Positions 8,267 to 16,742 of a stretch of 64,000 nt of DNA are shown piece after piece (position 1 is the first letter of the stretch; each line of letters opens with the position of its first letter). Below the pieces are notes generated by a model. It did no database searches. It was not told the DNA's origin and was given only the letters and a program-made list of their open reading frames with translations. The stretch lies in NCBI GenBank assembly GCA_036847185.1, contig DAIUAM010000007.1, forward strand, positions 1 to 64,000. The letters are read 5' to 3'. Made by a program: the position numbers and the translations under genes. The DNA comes from UBA4738 sp002413305. Lineage in GTDB: Bacteria > Actinomycetota > UBA4738.

Positions 8267-8701
8267 GTGTCCGACGACATCCGGGAGCTGAATCGCCGGT
8301 TCGCGCAGGACATCTTCAACGACCACAAGTTCGACCTGGCGGCCGAGGTGTACTTCGCGCCGGACTTCGTCGAACACGATCCGTTCCCGGGGACGCCACC
8401 GACCATCGACGGGTTCACGATGGGGATGCAGATCATGATCGAAGCCTTCCCGGACTTCCGCGTCCGGATCGAGGACATGCTGGTGGAGGGCGACAAGGCC
8501 ACCATCCGGGGCCGGATGTTCGGCACGAACACCGGCCCGTTCCAGGGCATGCCACCCACGGGGAGGCCGGTCGAGGTGGAGAGCATCGACATCGTGCGCG
8601 TCCGGGACGGCCGGTACGTCGAACATTGGGGCGTCATCGACATGGCCGCGATGATGCTGCAGCTCGGCATCCTGCCGCCGCTACCGGGCGCTGAGGGCTG
8701 A
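8267..8701 (+). CDS. SnoaL-like ester cyclase / NTF2-fold protein
   Basis: A 144-residue protein of the NTF2-like superfamily, similar to the SnoaL-type ester cyclases. The diagnostic middle and end segments are FAPDFVEHDPFPGTPPTIDG, FPDFRVRIEDMLVEGDKA and GRYVEHWGVIDMAAMM. Such domains bind small hydrophobic ligands in a cone-shaped pocket; many have no assigned reaction. GTG at 8267 was preferred over an upstream frame start because a purine run, AAGGGGG (8256-8262), sits just before it. It stands alone between the Rid gene and a transporter. Confidence 0.72.
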   Translation: MSDDIRELNRRFAQDIFNDHKFDLAAEVYFAPDFVEHDPFPGTPPTIDGFTMGMQIMIEAFPDFRVRIEDMLVEGDKATIRGRMFGTNTGPFQGMPPTGRPVEVESIDIVRVRDGRYVEHWGVIDMAAMMLQLGILPPLPGAEG

Positions 8702-8767
8702 GGACCACCGGGAAGCCGAACGCCGCAGGTGCTGGAATCGGGCTCCGCCAGGCCCGAGAGTACGGAC

Positions 8768-9943
8768 ATGGCCGAACCCGCCCCGCTGCCACCGCCGGTC
8801 GCGCCTCCCCCCGGCCTGCGGCCGCCGTCACGGCCGCCGCTCCGGCTGCCGCCGATGAACCACTACGCGAAGGCCACCGTGACGATCGTGGTGGTACTGG
8901 CGATCCTGCTGGCCGCATGGTCGGTCCGGAACATCCTCACGCTGGTCGTCGTGGCGGCGATCCTGGCGGTCGGCCTGGACCCCGCCGTCCGCCGGCTGCA
9001 GCGCTTCAAGCTGTCCCGCGGGTGGGCGGTGGCGATCATCTTCCTGGCCACCATCGGCTTCATCACGCTGTTCGCCTGGCTGGTCGTCCCGCCGCTGGTC
9101 CGCGAGGTGAAGCAGCTCGCCTCCAGCATCCCCGGGTACATCGATCGGCTTCGGAAGTCCAACGGCTCGCTGGGCGATTTCGCCCGGAAGTACGACCTCT
9201 CCTCGAAGCTCAAGGAGCTGACCGCGAAGCTGCCCTCGGTGGCGTCGGCGTCGCTCGGCAAGATCCTCGGCATCACCAAGAGCGTGGCCAGCGTGATCTT
9301 CAACCTGCTGACCATCGCCATCCTCACCATCTACTTCCTGATGGCCCTGCCGCGCGGCGAGCGGCTGGCCGAGGCGATGTTCTCCGGCCCGAACCGGCGC
9401 CGCAACGTCGACATCTTTGAGGAGTCGCTGCACCGGATCGGCGGCTACGTCTCCGGGAACATCGGCATCTCGATCATCGCCGGGCTGGCCGCCTATCCGG
9501 CCCTCAAGATCATCGGCGTCCCCTACGCCGAGGCGCTGGCGCTGTGGGTGGCCATCGCCGACCTCATCCCTTCGGTCGGCGCGACGCTGGGCGCGCTGGC
9601 CGCCGTGCTCATCGCGGCCTTCGTTTCGTGGGGTGCCGCCGTCGCCACGTTCGTCTACTTCATCGTCTACCAGCAGGTGGAGAACTACCTCATCGCTCCC
9701 CGAGTGATGAAGAAGGCGGTGGACCTCTCGCCCGCCGCGGTGATCGTGAGCGTCCTGGTGGGCGGAAGCCTGGCGGGGTTCGCCGGGGCGCTCCTGGCGC
9801 TGCCGATCGCCGCCGCCGCGAAGGTCGTGATCACCGAGGTGTGGCTGCGCAGCCGCCTCGACGCGAACGATGCGCCAGACCTGGTGCTCGAGCCGCCGCG
9901 GCCGGGTCCCGATGCTGCACCAGCTGCGGCGGCTCCGGGCTGA
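8768..9943 (+). CDS. AI-2E family transporter (polytopic membrane protein)
   Basis: A 391-residue membrane protein of the AI-2E/UPF0118 family. The first 30 residues are a proline-rich cytoplasmic tail. A pair of helices follows (VTIVVVLAILLAAWSVRNIL and LTLVVVAAILAVGLDPAVRR), then the typical segment VVPPLVREVKQL, an amphipathic region, and four or five more helices including SLAGFAGALLALPIAAAAK. The signature region GVPYAEALALWVAIADLIPSVG is clear. Family members export small molecules or act as Na+/H+ antiporters; the substrate here is unknown. A GTG at 8729 could extend the N-terminus by 13 residues. Confidence 0.8.
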   Translation: MAEPAPLPPPVAPPPGLRPPSRPPLRLPPMNHYAKATVTIVVVLAILLAAWSVRNILTLVVVAAILAVGLDPAVRRLQRFKLSRGWAVAIIFLATIGFITLFAWLVVPPLVREVKQLASSIPGYIDRLRKSNGSLGDFARKYDLSSKLKELTAKLPSVASASLGKILGITKSVASVIFNLLTIAILTIYFLMALPRGERLAEAMFSGPNRRRNVDIFEESLHRIGGYVSGNIGISIIAGLAAYPALKIIGVPYAEALALWVAIADLIPSVGATLGALAAVLIAAFVSWGAAVATFVYFIVYQQVENYLIAPRVMKKAVDLSPAAVIVSVLVGGSLAGFAGALLALPIAAAAKVVITEVWLRSRLDANDAPDLVLEPPRPGPDAAPAAAAPG

Positions 9944-9958
9944 CCGCCGACTGCGAGG

Positions 9959-11104
9959 TCAGCGCTCGCGGTACAGCTCGCGGGCGATGATCTCCCGCTG
10001 GATCTCGCTGGTCCCCTCGTAGATCCGAGGGGACCGCACCGCCCGGTACAGATGCTCCAGCGGGTGCCCCTTCTCCAACCCAGACGCTCCGTGGATCTGG
10101 ACCGCCTTGTCGACCACCCACTGTGCCGTCTCGGTGGCGAAGAGCTTCGCCATGGCCGAGGTCTTCGTGACCCCCGGTCTCGCCTCGTCGTAAGCGGCGG
10201 CCGCGCGGTGCACCAGAAGGCGGGCGGCATCGATCCGCGTGGCCATCTCGGCGAGCGAGTGCGACACGGCCTGGAACCCCGTGAGTGGCGTGCCGAACTG
10301 CGACCGTCCGGCCGCGTGGGCGAGCGCTTCGTCCAGCGCCCGCTGTGCCATGCCCACCGCGAACGCCCCCACGCTGGGACGGAACAGATCGAGGGTGCGC
10401 ATGGCCACCCGGAAGCCGTGGTCGGGCTCACCGAGCACCTCGGCGGGCCCGGCGGCCACCGACTCGAGCTTGAGCCGCCCGATCGGGTGATCGCCGAGCA
10501 GGGCGATCGGTTCGCCGGACAGGCCCTCCGCGTCACCCGGCACGACGAACGCCGTGACGCCCTTCGCGCCGGCCTCCGGCGTGGTCCGAGCGAACAGGAC
10601 GTACACGTCGGCGTCGGGAGCGTTGGAGATCCACGTCTTCTCGCCGGTCATCCGCCATCCGCCGGCGCCGTCCGGGTCGGCCCGCAGCTCGAGCGCGCCG
10701 GCGTCGGAGCCGGCGTTCGGCTCGGTCAGCGCGAACGCCCCGATGGCATCTCCCCGGGCGATCGGAGGCAGCCACCGTTCGACCTGCTCGGGCGAGCCCG
10801 ATTGCAGGATCGGGTAGCCCCCCAGCCCCTGCATGGCCAGCGCGGTGTCGGCCTCCGGGGACTCGTAGGCGAGCGCTTCGCGGAGCAGGCACAGCTCGAA
10901 GGCCGAGACGTCGTGGGTCTGCGAGCCGCCGGCCCGCCGCGGGAACAGCCGCGGGAGCAAGCCCTCGTCGCCGAGCGCCTTCACCAGCGCGCGGTTCACT
11001 CGCCCCGGAGCCCCGCCGGTCACGATGGGCACCAGCCGATCCCGGGCGACCGCGCGGGTACGTTCGATCAGCTCCCGCTGCTCGTCGGTCAGGTCGAACG
11101 CCAC
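9959..11104 (-). CDS. Acyl-CoA dehydrogenase
   Basis: A 381-residue FAD acyl-CoA dehydrogenase. Motifs in order: FALTEPNAGSDAGAL, GEKTWISNAPDADVY, the arginine-rich segment GRSQFGTPLTGFQAVSHSLA, QIHGASGLEKGHPLEHLYR and the catalytic base in SPRIYEGTSEIQREI near residue 365. The start is GTG at 11104, six bases after the stop of the upstream lipoprotein-like gene, so the two may be co-transcribed. The substrate cannot be read from sequence. It converges on the transporter gene with a 15-base gap. Confidence 0.85.
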   Translation of the reverse strand: MAFDLTDEQRELIERTRAVARDRLVPIVTGGAPGRVNRALVKALGDEGLLPRLFPRRAGGSQTHDVSAFELCLLREALAYESPEADTALAMQGLGGYPILQSGSPEQVERWLPPIARGDAIGAFALTEPNAGSDAGALELRADPDGAGGWRMTGEKTWISNAPDADVYVLFARTTPEAGAKGVTAFVVPGDAEGLSGEPIALLGDHPIGRLKLESVAAGPAEVLGEPDHGFRVAMRTLDLFRPSVGAFAVGMAQRALDEALAHAAGRSQFGTPLTGFQAVSHSLAEMATRIDAARLLVHRAAAAYDEARPGVTKTSAMAKLFATETAQWVVDKAVQIHGASGLEKGHPLEHLYRAVRSPRIYEGTSEIQREIIARELYRER

Positions 11105-11110
11105 CGCCGG

Positions 11111-11491
11111 CTATCCCCCTCCGGTGGACCGGACGCTCAGGATCTGGAGGAACCGCGGCACCTGCTGGTCGGACTGGAGGCGGAACACGCCTCGCACCTC
11201 GACCTGTTTGCCGAACCACGGCTGCGCCGACGCCAGCGGCTGGAGCTCCAGGCGATTGCCGTGGTCGTCGGCCAGGACGAAGTGGAGGGCGCGCTGCGGG
11301 TCGCGGTACTCGCCGACCCGGCCTTCGACCAGCACCTGCTGGCCGGAGAAGGCTTGATCCTGGAAGATCAGCTGCGACAGGTCGACGCGTTTCGGGCCGG
11401 TCGAACCGCCGCATGCATCAGCCAGGAAGGCGGCCACGACCAGCACGGCCCACATCCCTCGCGATCGCTTCGATCCGTGGCGCACGGACAT
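11111..11491 (-). CDS. Putative lipoprotein / secreted small protein
   Basis: A 126-residue protein with a positively charged start (RHGSKRSR), a hydrophobic stretch (MWAVLVVAAFLA) and a lipobox-like end ADACGGS, with the cysteine near residue 27. The aspartate before the cysteine makes it an imperfect lipobox. The mature part (QQVLVEGRVGEYRD, HFVLADDHGNRLEL, KQVEVRGVFRL) alternates short strands and resembles a small OB-like beta barrel; this is my inference. It lies directly upstream of the acyl-CoA dehydrogenase on the same strand and is divergent from the PaaK-like gene. Confidence 0.6.
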   Translation of the reverse strand: MSVRHGSKRSRGMWAVLVVAAFLADACGGSTGPKRVDLSQLIFQDQAFSGQQVLVEGRVGEYRDPQRALHFVLADDHGNRLELQPLASAQPWFGKQVEVRGVFRLQSDQQVPRFLQILSVRSTGGG

Positions 11492-11545
11492 CGGGAGCAG
11501 CGTACCGCGGGCGAGGACCCCGCCCCGCTCAGGCCCCCCACTCGC

Positions 11546-11551
11546 TACGAT
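11546..11551 (+). promoter_or_regulatory. Candidate -10 element before the PaaK-like gene
   Basis: TACGAT lies 48 bases before the ATG at 11599 in the divergent gap. No clear -35 hexamer at proper spacing was recognised. Confidence 0.25.
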
Positions 11552-11598
11552 GCTCCCGCTGAGCCGGGCGAAGGCTCCTCGGAGAAAGGGGGCGGGTG

Positions 11599-12957
11599 AT
11601 GGCCGACGGTCCCTACTGGAATCCCGCGCACGAGACCATGCCTCGCGACGAGCTGGAGGCGCTGCAGGCCCGCAAGCTCCGAGACCTCGTCCAGTGGGCG
11701 GACGCGCAGGTCCCGTGGCAGTCGAAGCGCTTGCGCGACGCCGGCGTCACCGCCGACCAGATCACGACCGTCGACGACCTCCGCCGCATCCCGTTGATGA
11801 CCCGCGAGGAGTGGATGCAGGGCCAGCTCGAACATCCCCCCTTCGGCCCGATCCTTGCGGCGGACCAAGCGCTCGCGATCCGGTACCACATGACGTCGGG
11901 CACCACCGGAAAGATGCCGATCCGGGTCCTGGACTCCATGAAGGACTGGGAGTGGATCTCGGAGATGTGGTGCTACGGGCTGTGGGGGTTCGGCGTGCGC
12001 CCCCAGGACGTCCTCTTCGTCGCCTTCGGGTACGCCACGTTCATCGGCTTCTGGGGCCTGCACTACGCCGGCGAGAAGATGGGCTGCCTGGTCCTGCCGG
12101 GCGGGGCGATGACCACCGAGCAGCGGGTCCGGACGCTGGTCGAGATGGGGGCCACGGCGGTGGCTTCGACCCCGACCTACGCGCTGCGGATGGCCCAGGA
12201 GGCGAAGGCCCTGGGGATCGACCTGGCGGCGAGCGCCGTGGAACGGGTGATCCTCTCCGGCGAGCCGGCCGGTTCGATCCCCGCCACGAAGGCGCTGATC
12301 GAGGAGCAGTGGGGCGCGAAGGCGGGCGACACCGCCGGGATGACGGAGCTGGGCACCATCATGGTCTTCGAGTGCGCGGAGCAGCCCGGCGGGACGCACA
12401 TCATCGAGGACCACTACATCGAAGAGGTCCTCGACCCGATCAGCGGTGTGCCGGTCGGATACGGCCAGATGGGCGAACGGGTGGTGACGTCGTTCGGCCG
12501 CGGGTTCATCCCGGTGCTCCGGTACCGCACGCGCGACCTCGTGGTGCGCATCCCCGGTTCGACCTGCCCGTGCGGGCGGACGTTCGACATCTACGAGGGC
12601 GGCATCCGGGGCCGCGTGGATGACATGAAGCTGGTCCGGGGGACGAACGTCTATCCGCGTGCCGTCGAGGCGATCGTCCGCGAGCACGCGGAGATCGACG
12701 AGTTCCAGATCCACCTGTACACGGAGGAAGGCATCCGCGACGAGATCGAGGTGTTGGTGGAGATCCCCGACCCAGCGGTGGACGCTTCCGCGCTGCTCGC
12801 CGCGATCGGCAAGGAACTGGCGGGTGCGCACGAGGGACTGCGGTTCGGTGTACGACAGGCGGAGGACGGGACGCTCCCGCGGTTCGAGCTGAAGGCGAAG
12901 CGGCTCTTGGACGAACGGATCGTGATCGGGAGCGAGGGGGAATTGAGGGGGCGGTGA
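11599..12957 (+). CDS. Phenylacetate-CoA ligase family (PaaK-like) aryl-CoA ligase
   Basis: A 452-residue AMP-forming ligase of the PaaK branch, which activates aryl carboxylates such as phenylacetate, benzoate or anthranilate with CoA. The N-terminus YWNPAHETMPRDELEALQ is typical. The P-loop MTSGTTGKMPI is near residue 98, GDTAGMTELG near 245, and RYRTRDLVVRI with CPCGRTF near 310-330. A PaaK-type C-terminal lid starts at GRVDDMKLVRGTNVYP. The neighbouring anthraniloyl/salicylyl-CoA monooxygenase-like gene makes an aminobenzoate or hydroxybenzoate substrate an attractive inference. A GTG one codon upstream is an alternative start. Confidence 0.85.
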   Translation: MADGPYWNPAHETMPRDELEALQARKLRDLVQWADAQVPWQSKRLRDAGVTADQITTVDDLRRIPLMTREEWMQGQLEHPPFGPILAADQALAIRYHMTSGTTGKMPIRVLDSMKDWEWISEMWCYGLWGFGVRPQDVLFVAFGYATFIGFWGLHYAGEKMGCLVLPGGAMTTEQRVRTLVEMGATAVASTPTYALRMAQEAKALGIDLAASAVERVILSGEPAGSIPATKALIEEQWGAKAGDTAGMTELGTIMVFECAEQPGGTHIIEDHYIEEVLDPISGVPVGYGQMGERVVTSFGRGFIPVLRYRTRDLVVRIPGSTCPCGRTFDIYEGGIRGRVDDMKLVRGTNVYPRAVEAIVREHAEIDEFQIHLYTEEGIRDEIEVLVEIPDPAVDASALLAAIGKELAGAHEGLRFGVRQAEDGTLPRFELKAKRLLDERIVIGSEGELRGR

Positions 12958-13169
12958 GCGAGATGCGGAACATAGCAGGAGTCGAGCTGAACGAAGCCGA
13001 GGGCCGGCTGGTGGAGTGCTACCGGTCGCTGGCCCACGTCCTGATGGGGCACCGCGACGACCTGGCGCCGTTCGAGGAGCGGAACGCGCTCAAGGCGCTC
13101 GCCGCGCTGTGGCAGGTCATGAACGGCTTGGACATGGATCCGGGCCAGATCTACGACCTGGGCGCGTGA
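12954..13169 (+). CDS. Small hypothetical protein, 71 aa, coupled to the ligase
   Basis: A 71-residue, probably all-helical soluble protein with no motif I recognise (NEAEGRLVECYRSLAHVLMG, then FEERNALKALAALWQVMNGL). Its GTG start overlaps the ligase stop by four bases (GTGA), so it is almost certainly translated with it. A role as an accessory or regulator of the ligase step is inferred only from this coupling. Codon use matches its neighbours. Confidence 0.62.
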   Translation: MSEMRNIAGVELNEAEGRLVECYRSLAHVLMGHRDDLAPFEERNALKALAALWQVMNGLDMDPGQIYDLGA

Positions 13170-13193
13170 GCCGCGCCTTCGGGTCCCGCCGGG

Positions 13194-15377
13194 TCAGCCG
13201 GCGGCCACCGGCGGATCCAGGATGCACAGGTCGGCCCGGCCGGCGGCGAGGATGGTGTTCACCTCGTCCATCGTGGTGAGGTGACCGCCCACCAGCGTGC
13301 AGATGCCAGCCTCGTTGCGGATGCGGTCGCTGGCCGGCACCAGGGCGAAGCGGCCGTATTCGGGGCGGTCGTTTCGAACCGTCTGTCCGGCGACCACGTG
13401 GACAAGGTCGCACCCCAGCGACTTCAACCGCTCGGCTACGGCCACCGCTTCGTCCACCTCGAACCCACCTGGCATCCAATCGGTGGCGGTGAGGCGAACC
13501 GCCAGCGGCCGCCGTTCGGGCCACGCCTCTCGGACGGCCTCTACCACGCGAAGCGGGAACCGCAACCGGTCGTCGAGCGAGCCCCCGTACTCGTCCGCCC
13601 GCCGATTCGACAGTGGCGACAGGAAGCTCGCCAGGAGGTGGCCGCGCGCCAGGTCCAGCTCGAGCAGGTCGAACCCCGCCCCCGCCGCGAGCCGGGCGGC
13701 CCGGGCGAACGCGGCCACGATGGCGGGCATCTCCTCAACGGAGAGTTCGCGAGGGACTGCGCTCCTGGACGTGTAGGGCAAGGGCGAGGCCGACACCAGC
13801 GGCCATGCGTCGTCCGGCTCCAGCGGGATGTCCACCCCGCGCGTTCTCGGGCGGGTCGCGCCACGCCGGCCCGCGTGCCCGATCGTGGCCCCGAACCGGG
13901 CCTCCCCAAGGTGCCGGGCCCGATCGAGGATCCACCGCCACGCCGCCGCGTGCGCCTCCGCGTACAGGCCGAGCGATCCGGGGCGGATCCGGGCCTCGGC
14001 CGACACGGCGAACGAGCCCGGGATCACCAGGCCCGCACCCGACGCGGCGGCCACCTCGGCCCGGTGGGTGTGCTCGTCGCCCGGGACGCCGTCTTCGCAT
14101 CGGTCCTGGTCAGGGCTTGACAGTGTGACACGATTCGTCACATCGACATGCCGAAGGAGAAGCGGGGTGAACGCCGGGGCCCGGGCGACCCTGACGGTTC
14201 GATGCCCCGCCGGCTCGACCTGGATCGCGCTCCCGGTCGCGTTGCGCGCGAACCAGTCGTCCACGCCGGCCACGAACGAGGGGTCCCGCTTCTCCAGTTC
14301 GAGGTGCGTGATCCGCCCGCTCCGCGTGAGCAGGTTGAACGCGAATTGGACCGGCTCGAACCCGGCGTACCGGCGCACGTTCTCGAAGTAGGCGGAGCTC
14401 TCCAGCGCGGCCTGCTGGAACCGTTCGATCACCGGCTGGCGCGCGAGCTCGTACTCCACCAGCGCGGGCGTCAGGTCCGGCCCCGGATGCCGCTCCAGCG
14501 CCTCCGCCAGGGCGACGGCGTCCTCCATGGCCAGCTTCGTGCCGGACCCGATCGTGAAGTGCGCGGTGTGGGCGGCGTCCCCCACCAGGACCACGTTTCC
14601 GTCCCGCCACGAACCGTTGCGAAGCGTGACGAAGTTTAGCCACATCGAACGGTTGGAGAGCAGCCGGTGCCCGGCGAGGTCTTCGGCGAAGAGCTCCTCG
14701 CAATACGCGATGCTCTCCTGCTCGGTGGCCCGGTCCAGGCCGGCTCGGCGCCACGTCCACTCCGGGCACTCCACGATGAACGTGCTGGTCCGGGCGTCGA
14801 AGGGATAGCCGTGGACCTGGAACAGGCCGTGTTCGTTCTCCCGGAAGATGAACGTGAATGCCTTGAGGGCGAGGTGGGTCCCGAACCAGATGTAGCGGGT
14901 GCGATGCACATCGAGGGTGGGTCCGAGGGCCTCCGCACGCTGGGCACGAACGGTGCTGTTCACCCCGTCGGCGCCCACGACCAGATCCGCCGCCTCCGCC
15001 AACCCGGACAGATCCGATACCTCGTGTTCGAACCGGAGCTCGACCCCGAGGTCGGCGCACCGCCGCTGCAGGATGCTCAACAGGCGGACGCGGGCGATCG
15101 CGGAGAAGACGTGACCCCGCGACCGAACCGTCTCGCCCCGGTACCGCACATCTATGGCGCCCCACCGGGCGAACATCTCGGTGATCTCGTCGTAGCTGGG
15201 GCGGTCGGCGTCGCGGAGCGACCCGAGCGTCTCCTCGGAGAACACGACGCCCCACCCGAACGTGGCGTCCGGTGCGTTCCGCTCCAGCACCGTGATCTCG
15301 TGCGACGGATCGGCCCGCTTCATGAGCGCCGCGAAGTACAGGCCGGCCGGCCCGCCGCCGACCACCGTGATCCTCAC
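13194..15377 (-). CDS. Anthraniloyl-CoA / salicylyl-CoA monooxygenase-type FAD enzyme fused to an OYE-like domain
   Basis: A 727-residue two-domain protein. Residues 1-380 are a class A flavin monooxygenase: FAD site VVGGGPAGLYFAALMKR, the segment GWGVVFSEETL, VVGADGVNS, and VGDAAHTAHFTIGSGTKLA. Residues 400-727 resemble an NADH:flavin oxidoreductase barrel (GHAGRRGATRP, SPLSNRRADEYGGSLDDR, SDRIRNEAGI). This order is that of 2-aminobenzoyl-CoA monooxygenase/reductase and salicylyl-CoA 5-hydroxylase. The barrel looks impaired: the usual HxxH pair before GYLL reads DLAR here, and the protein stops soon after GRADLC, roughly 35-40 residues early by memory. GTG at 15377 overlaps the upstream stop by four bases. 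Confidence 0.82.
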   Translation of the reverse strand: MRITVVGGGPAGLYFAALMKRADPSHEITVLERNAPDATFGWGVVFSEETLGSLRDADRPSYDEITEMFARWGAIDVRYRGETVRSRGHVFSAIARVRLLSILQRRCADLGVELRFEHEVSDLSGLAEAADLVVGADGVNSTVRAQRAEALGPTLDVHRTRYIWFGTHLALKAFTFIFRENEHGLFQVHGYPFDARTSTFIVECPEWTWRRAGLDRATEQESIAYCEELFAEDLAGHRLLSNRSMWLNFVTLRNGSWRDGNVVLVGDAAHTAHFTIGSGTKLAMEDAVALAEALERHPGPDLTPALVEYELARQPVIERFQQAALESSAYFENVRRYAGFEPVQFAFNLLTRSGRITHLELEKRDPSFVAGVDDWFARNATGSAIQVEPAGHRTVRVARAPAFTPLLLRHVDVTNRVTLSSPDQDRCEDGVPGDEHTHRAEVAAASGAGLVIPGSFAVSAEARIRPGSLGLYAEAHAAAWRWILDRARHLGEARFGATIGHAGRRGATRPRTRGVDIPLEPDDAWPLVSASPLPYTSRSAVPRELSVEEMPAIVAAFARAARLAAGAGFDLLELDLARGHLLASFLSPLSNRRADEYGGSLDDRLRFPLRVVEAVREAWPERRPLAVRLTATDWMPGGFEVDEAVAVAERLKSLGCDLVHVVAGQTVRNDRPEYGRFALVPASDRIRNEAGICTLVGGHLTTMDEVNTILAAGRADLCILDPPVAAG

Positions 15378-16222
15378 GCCGACAGCACCTCGGCGAGGAG
15401 TTCGACCTGTTCGAGCGAGGCGACCGTGGGCAGCAGAACCAGCTCGTGGCACCCGGCCTCCTCGTATCCGCGGACGAAGTCGACGACCTGCTGCGGCGTG
15501 GTGAGGTTCCCGGCGGCGATGCGGTCGGCGAAGGGGCCGGTGAACGCATAGTAGTCGCGCAGATACGCGGCACCGGTCTCGGTGGCCTCCGTCCCGCCAA
15601 GCGCGAAGTACCCCTGCCCCCACAGCTGCGGCCGGCCGGCCCGCTCGAGGTCGGACCACGCGGCCAGCGCGCGCGATGCGGCGCCGGCGAACGCCCGGGG
15701 CGGCCCCCCGCCGTGCACGTAGCCATCGGCGCTCCGCGCCATCCGACCGAACGATTGCCCGGAGAGCCCACCCACGAGGATGGGCGGGCCACCGTCGCGG
15801 GCCGGTTGCGGCGTCATGGCGCCCCGCTCCCACGCCAGCCGGAGGTCGACGATCTGTTCGGACAGCGCCTCGCCTCGACGTCGATGGTCGACCCGCGCGA
15901 CCACATAGTCGTCCTGCCGGGCGCCGATCGAGAGGCCCAGGACCAACCGTCCGCCAGAGATCGAATCCACCGAGGCCGCCTGCTTGGCCAACAGTGCGGT
16001 GCTGCGCAGCGGGCCGACCACGACCATCGTCACCAAGGCGATCCGGGAGGTAACGGCGGCCGCGGCGGCCAGCGTGGTCAGCGGGTCGTGGCTCACGTAC
16101 GGCACCCGGTCCAGGACCCCGACCGACGAGTACGGACCCGCCTCGGCCCGGCGGGCCCATTCGACCAGCAGACGGCCGGTCGCTCCCGGACACGTGTTCG
16201 GCAATCCGATCCCGACCCGCAT
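15374..16222 (-). CDS. LLM-class flavin-dependent oxidoreductase
   Basis: A 282-residue luciferase-like (TIM-barrel) oxidoreductase using FMN or coenzyme F420. Typical features are the N-terminus MRVGIGLPN, DRVPYVSHDPLTTLAAAAAVTSRIAL, the segment STALLAKQAASVDSISGGRLVLGLSIGAR, and PPILVGGLSG. The start was set at the ATG at 16222; the open frame continues 46 codons further but crosses into the divergent thioesterase gene. Its stop overlaps the start of the aryl-CoA monooxygenase, so the two are translationally coupled and probably act in one pathway. Cofactor choice cannot be decided by eye. Confidence 0.8.
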   Translation of the reverse strand: MRVGIGLPNTCPGATGRLLVEWARRAEAGPYSSVGVLDRVPYVSHDPLTTLAAAAAVTSRIALVTMVVVGPLRSTALLAKQAASVDSISGGRLVLGLSIGARQDDYVVARVDHRRRGEALSEQIVDLRLAWERGAMTPQPARDGGPPILVGGLSGQSFGRMARSADGYVHGGGPPRAFAGAASRALAAWSDLERAGRPQLWGQGYFALGGTEATETGAAYLRDYYAFTGPFADRIAAGNLTTPQQVVDFVRGYEEAGCHELVLLPTVASLEQVELLAEVLSA

Positions 16223-16257
16223 CCTCGACCAGGGCTCCCTTCGGCGCGGTCCCGACG

Positions 16258-16266
16258 TTACACAAT
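16258..16266 (+). promoter_or_regulatory. Candidate -10 region in the 52-base divergent gap
   Basis: The AT-rich run TTACACAAT, the only such run in the gap, ends eight bases before the thioesterase ATG (16275). It could serve as a -10 element for that gene, with a nearly leaderless transcript. Both divergent genes must be controlled from this short interval or from within their coding starts. Confidence 0.3.
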
Positions 16267-16274
16267 AGGGAGCC

Positions 16275-16742
16275 ATGGGAGAGCAAGCTTCCGAACGGAC
16301 CGCGGACGAGGCGACGCCGGCGTCGATCCGCATCCAGCGGCGCATCGAATGGCCGGACACGGACGCCTCCGGTAACTACCACAACACCGCGGCGTTCCGG
16401 TTCATCGAGATGGCCGAGACCGCCCTGCTCGAGCGGCTCGGCTTCCTCCACGTGATCTACGACCGGCTGCCCCGGGCGCACGTCGAAGCCGACTTCGAGC
16501 TCCCGCTCCGGTTCCGGGACCTCGTCGACATCGAACTGACCGTGGCGAACGTCGGCCGGACCTCGATGACATACCGCTTCGAGATGCGCTCCGGCGACGC
16601 CGTGGCCGTGCGCGGGACGGCGTCCGTCGTCCTGCTGGACGAACCGCGCGGCCGGCCCGTCCCCTGGCCCGAGGAGTACCGCGTGCGACTGGCCACCGCC
16701 GGTCCACAGGCACCGGAGCTCCTGAAGGTCGAAGGGTCATGA
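16275..16742 (+). CDS. Acyl-CoA thioesterase (4HBT hotdog fold)
   Basis: A 155-residue single hotdog-fold thioesterase. The N-terminal catalytic region RRIEWPDTDASGNYHN matches the 4-hydroxybenzoyl-CoA thioesterase/YbgC pattern, with the active-site aspartate at residue 28 or 30. HVEADFELPLRFRDLVDIEL and the strand TSMTYRFEMRSGDAVAVRG are the usual core strands. It would release a free acid from an acyl- or aroyl-CoA. It is divergent from the LLM oxidoreductase and aryl-CoA monooxygenase operon and overlaps the next methyltransferase by four bases (ATGA). Confidence 0.8.
   Translation: MGEQASERTADEATPASIRIQRRIEWPDTDASGNYHNTAAFRFIEMAETALLERLGFLHVIYDRLPRAHVEADFELPLRFRDLVDIELTVANVGRTSMTYRFEMRSGDAVAVRGTASVVLLDEPRGRPVPWPEEYRVRLATAGPQAPELLKVEGS

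Noticed and set aside
13194..16481. A 1,095-codon open frame on the minus strand spanning the monooxygenase and beyond
   Set aside because: Only the part from 15377 onward is the real gene. The upstream part is another frame of the LLM oxidoreductase gene and has the Arg/Gly/Pro-rich make-up of a shadow.
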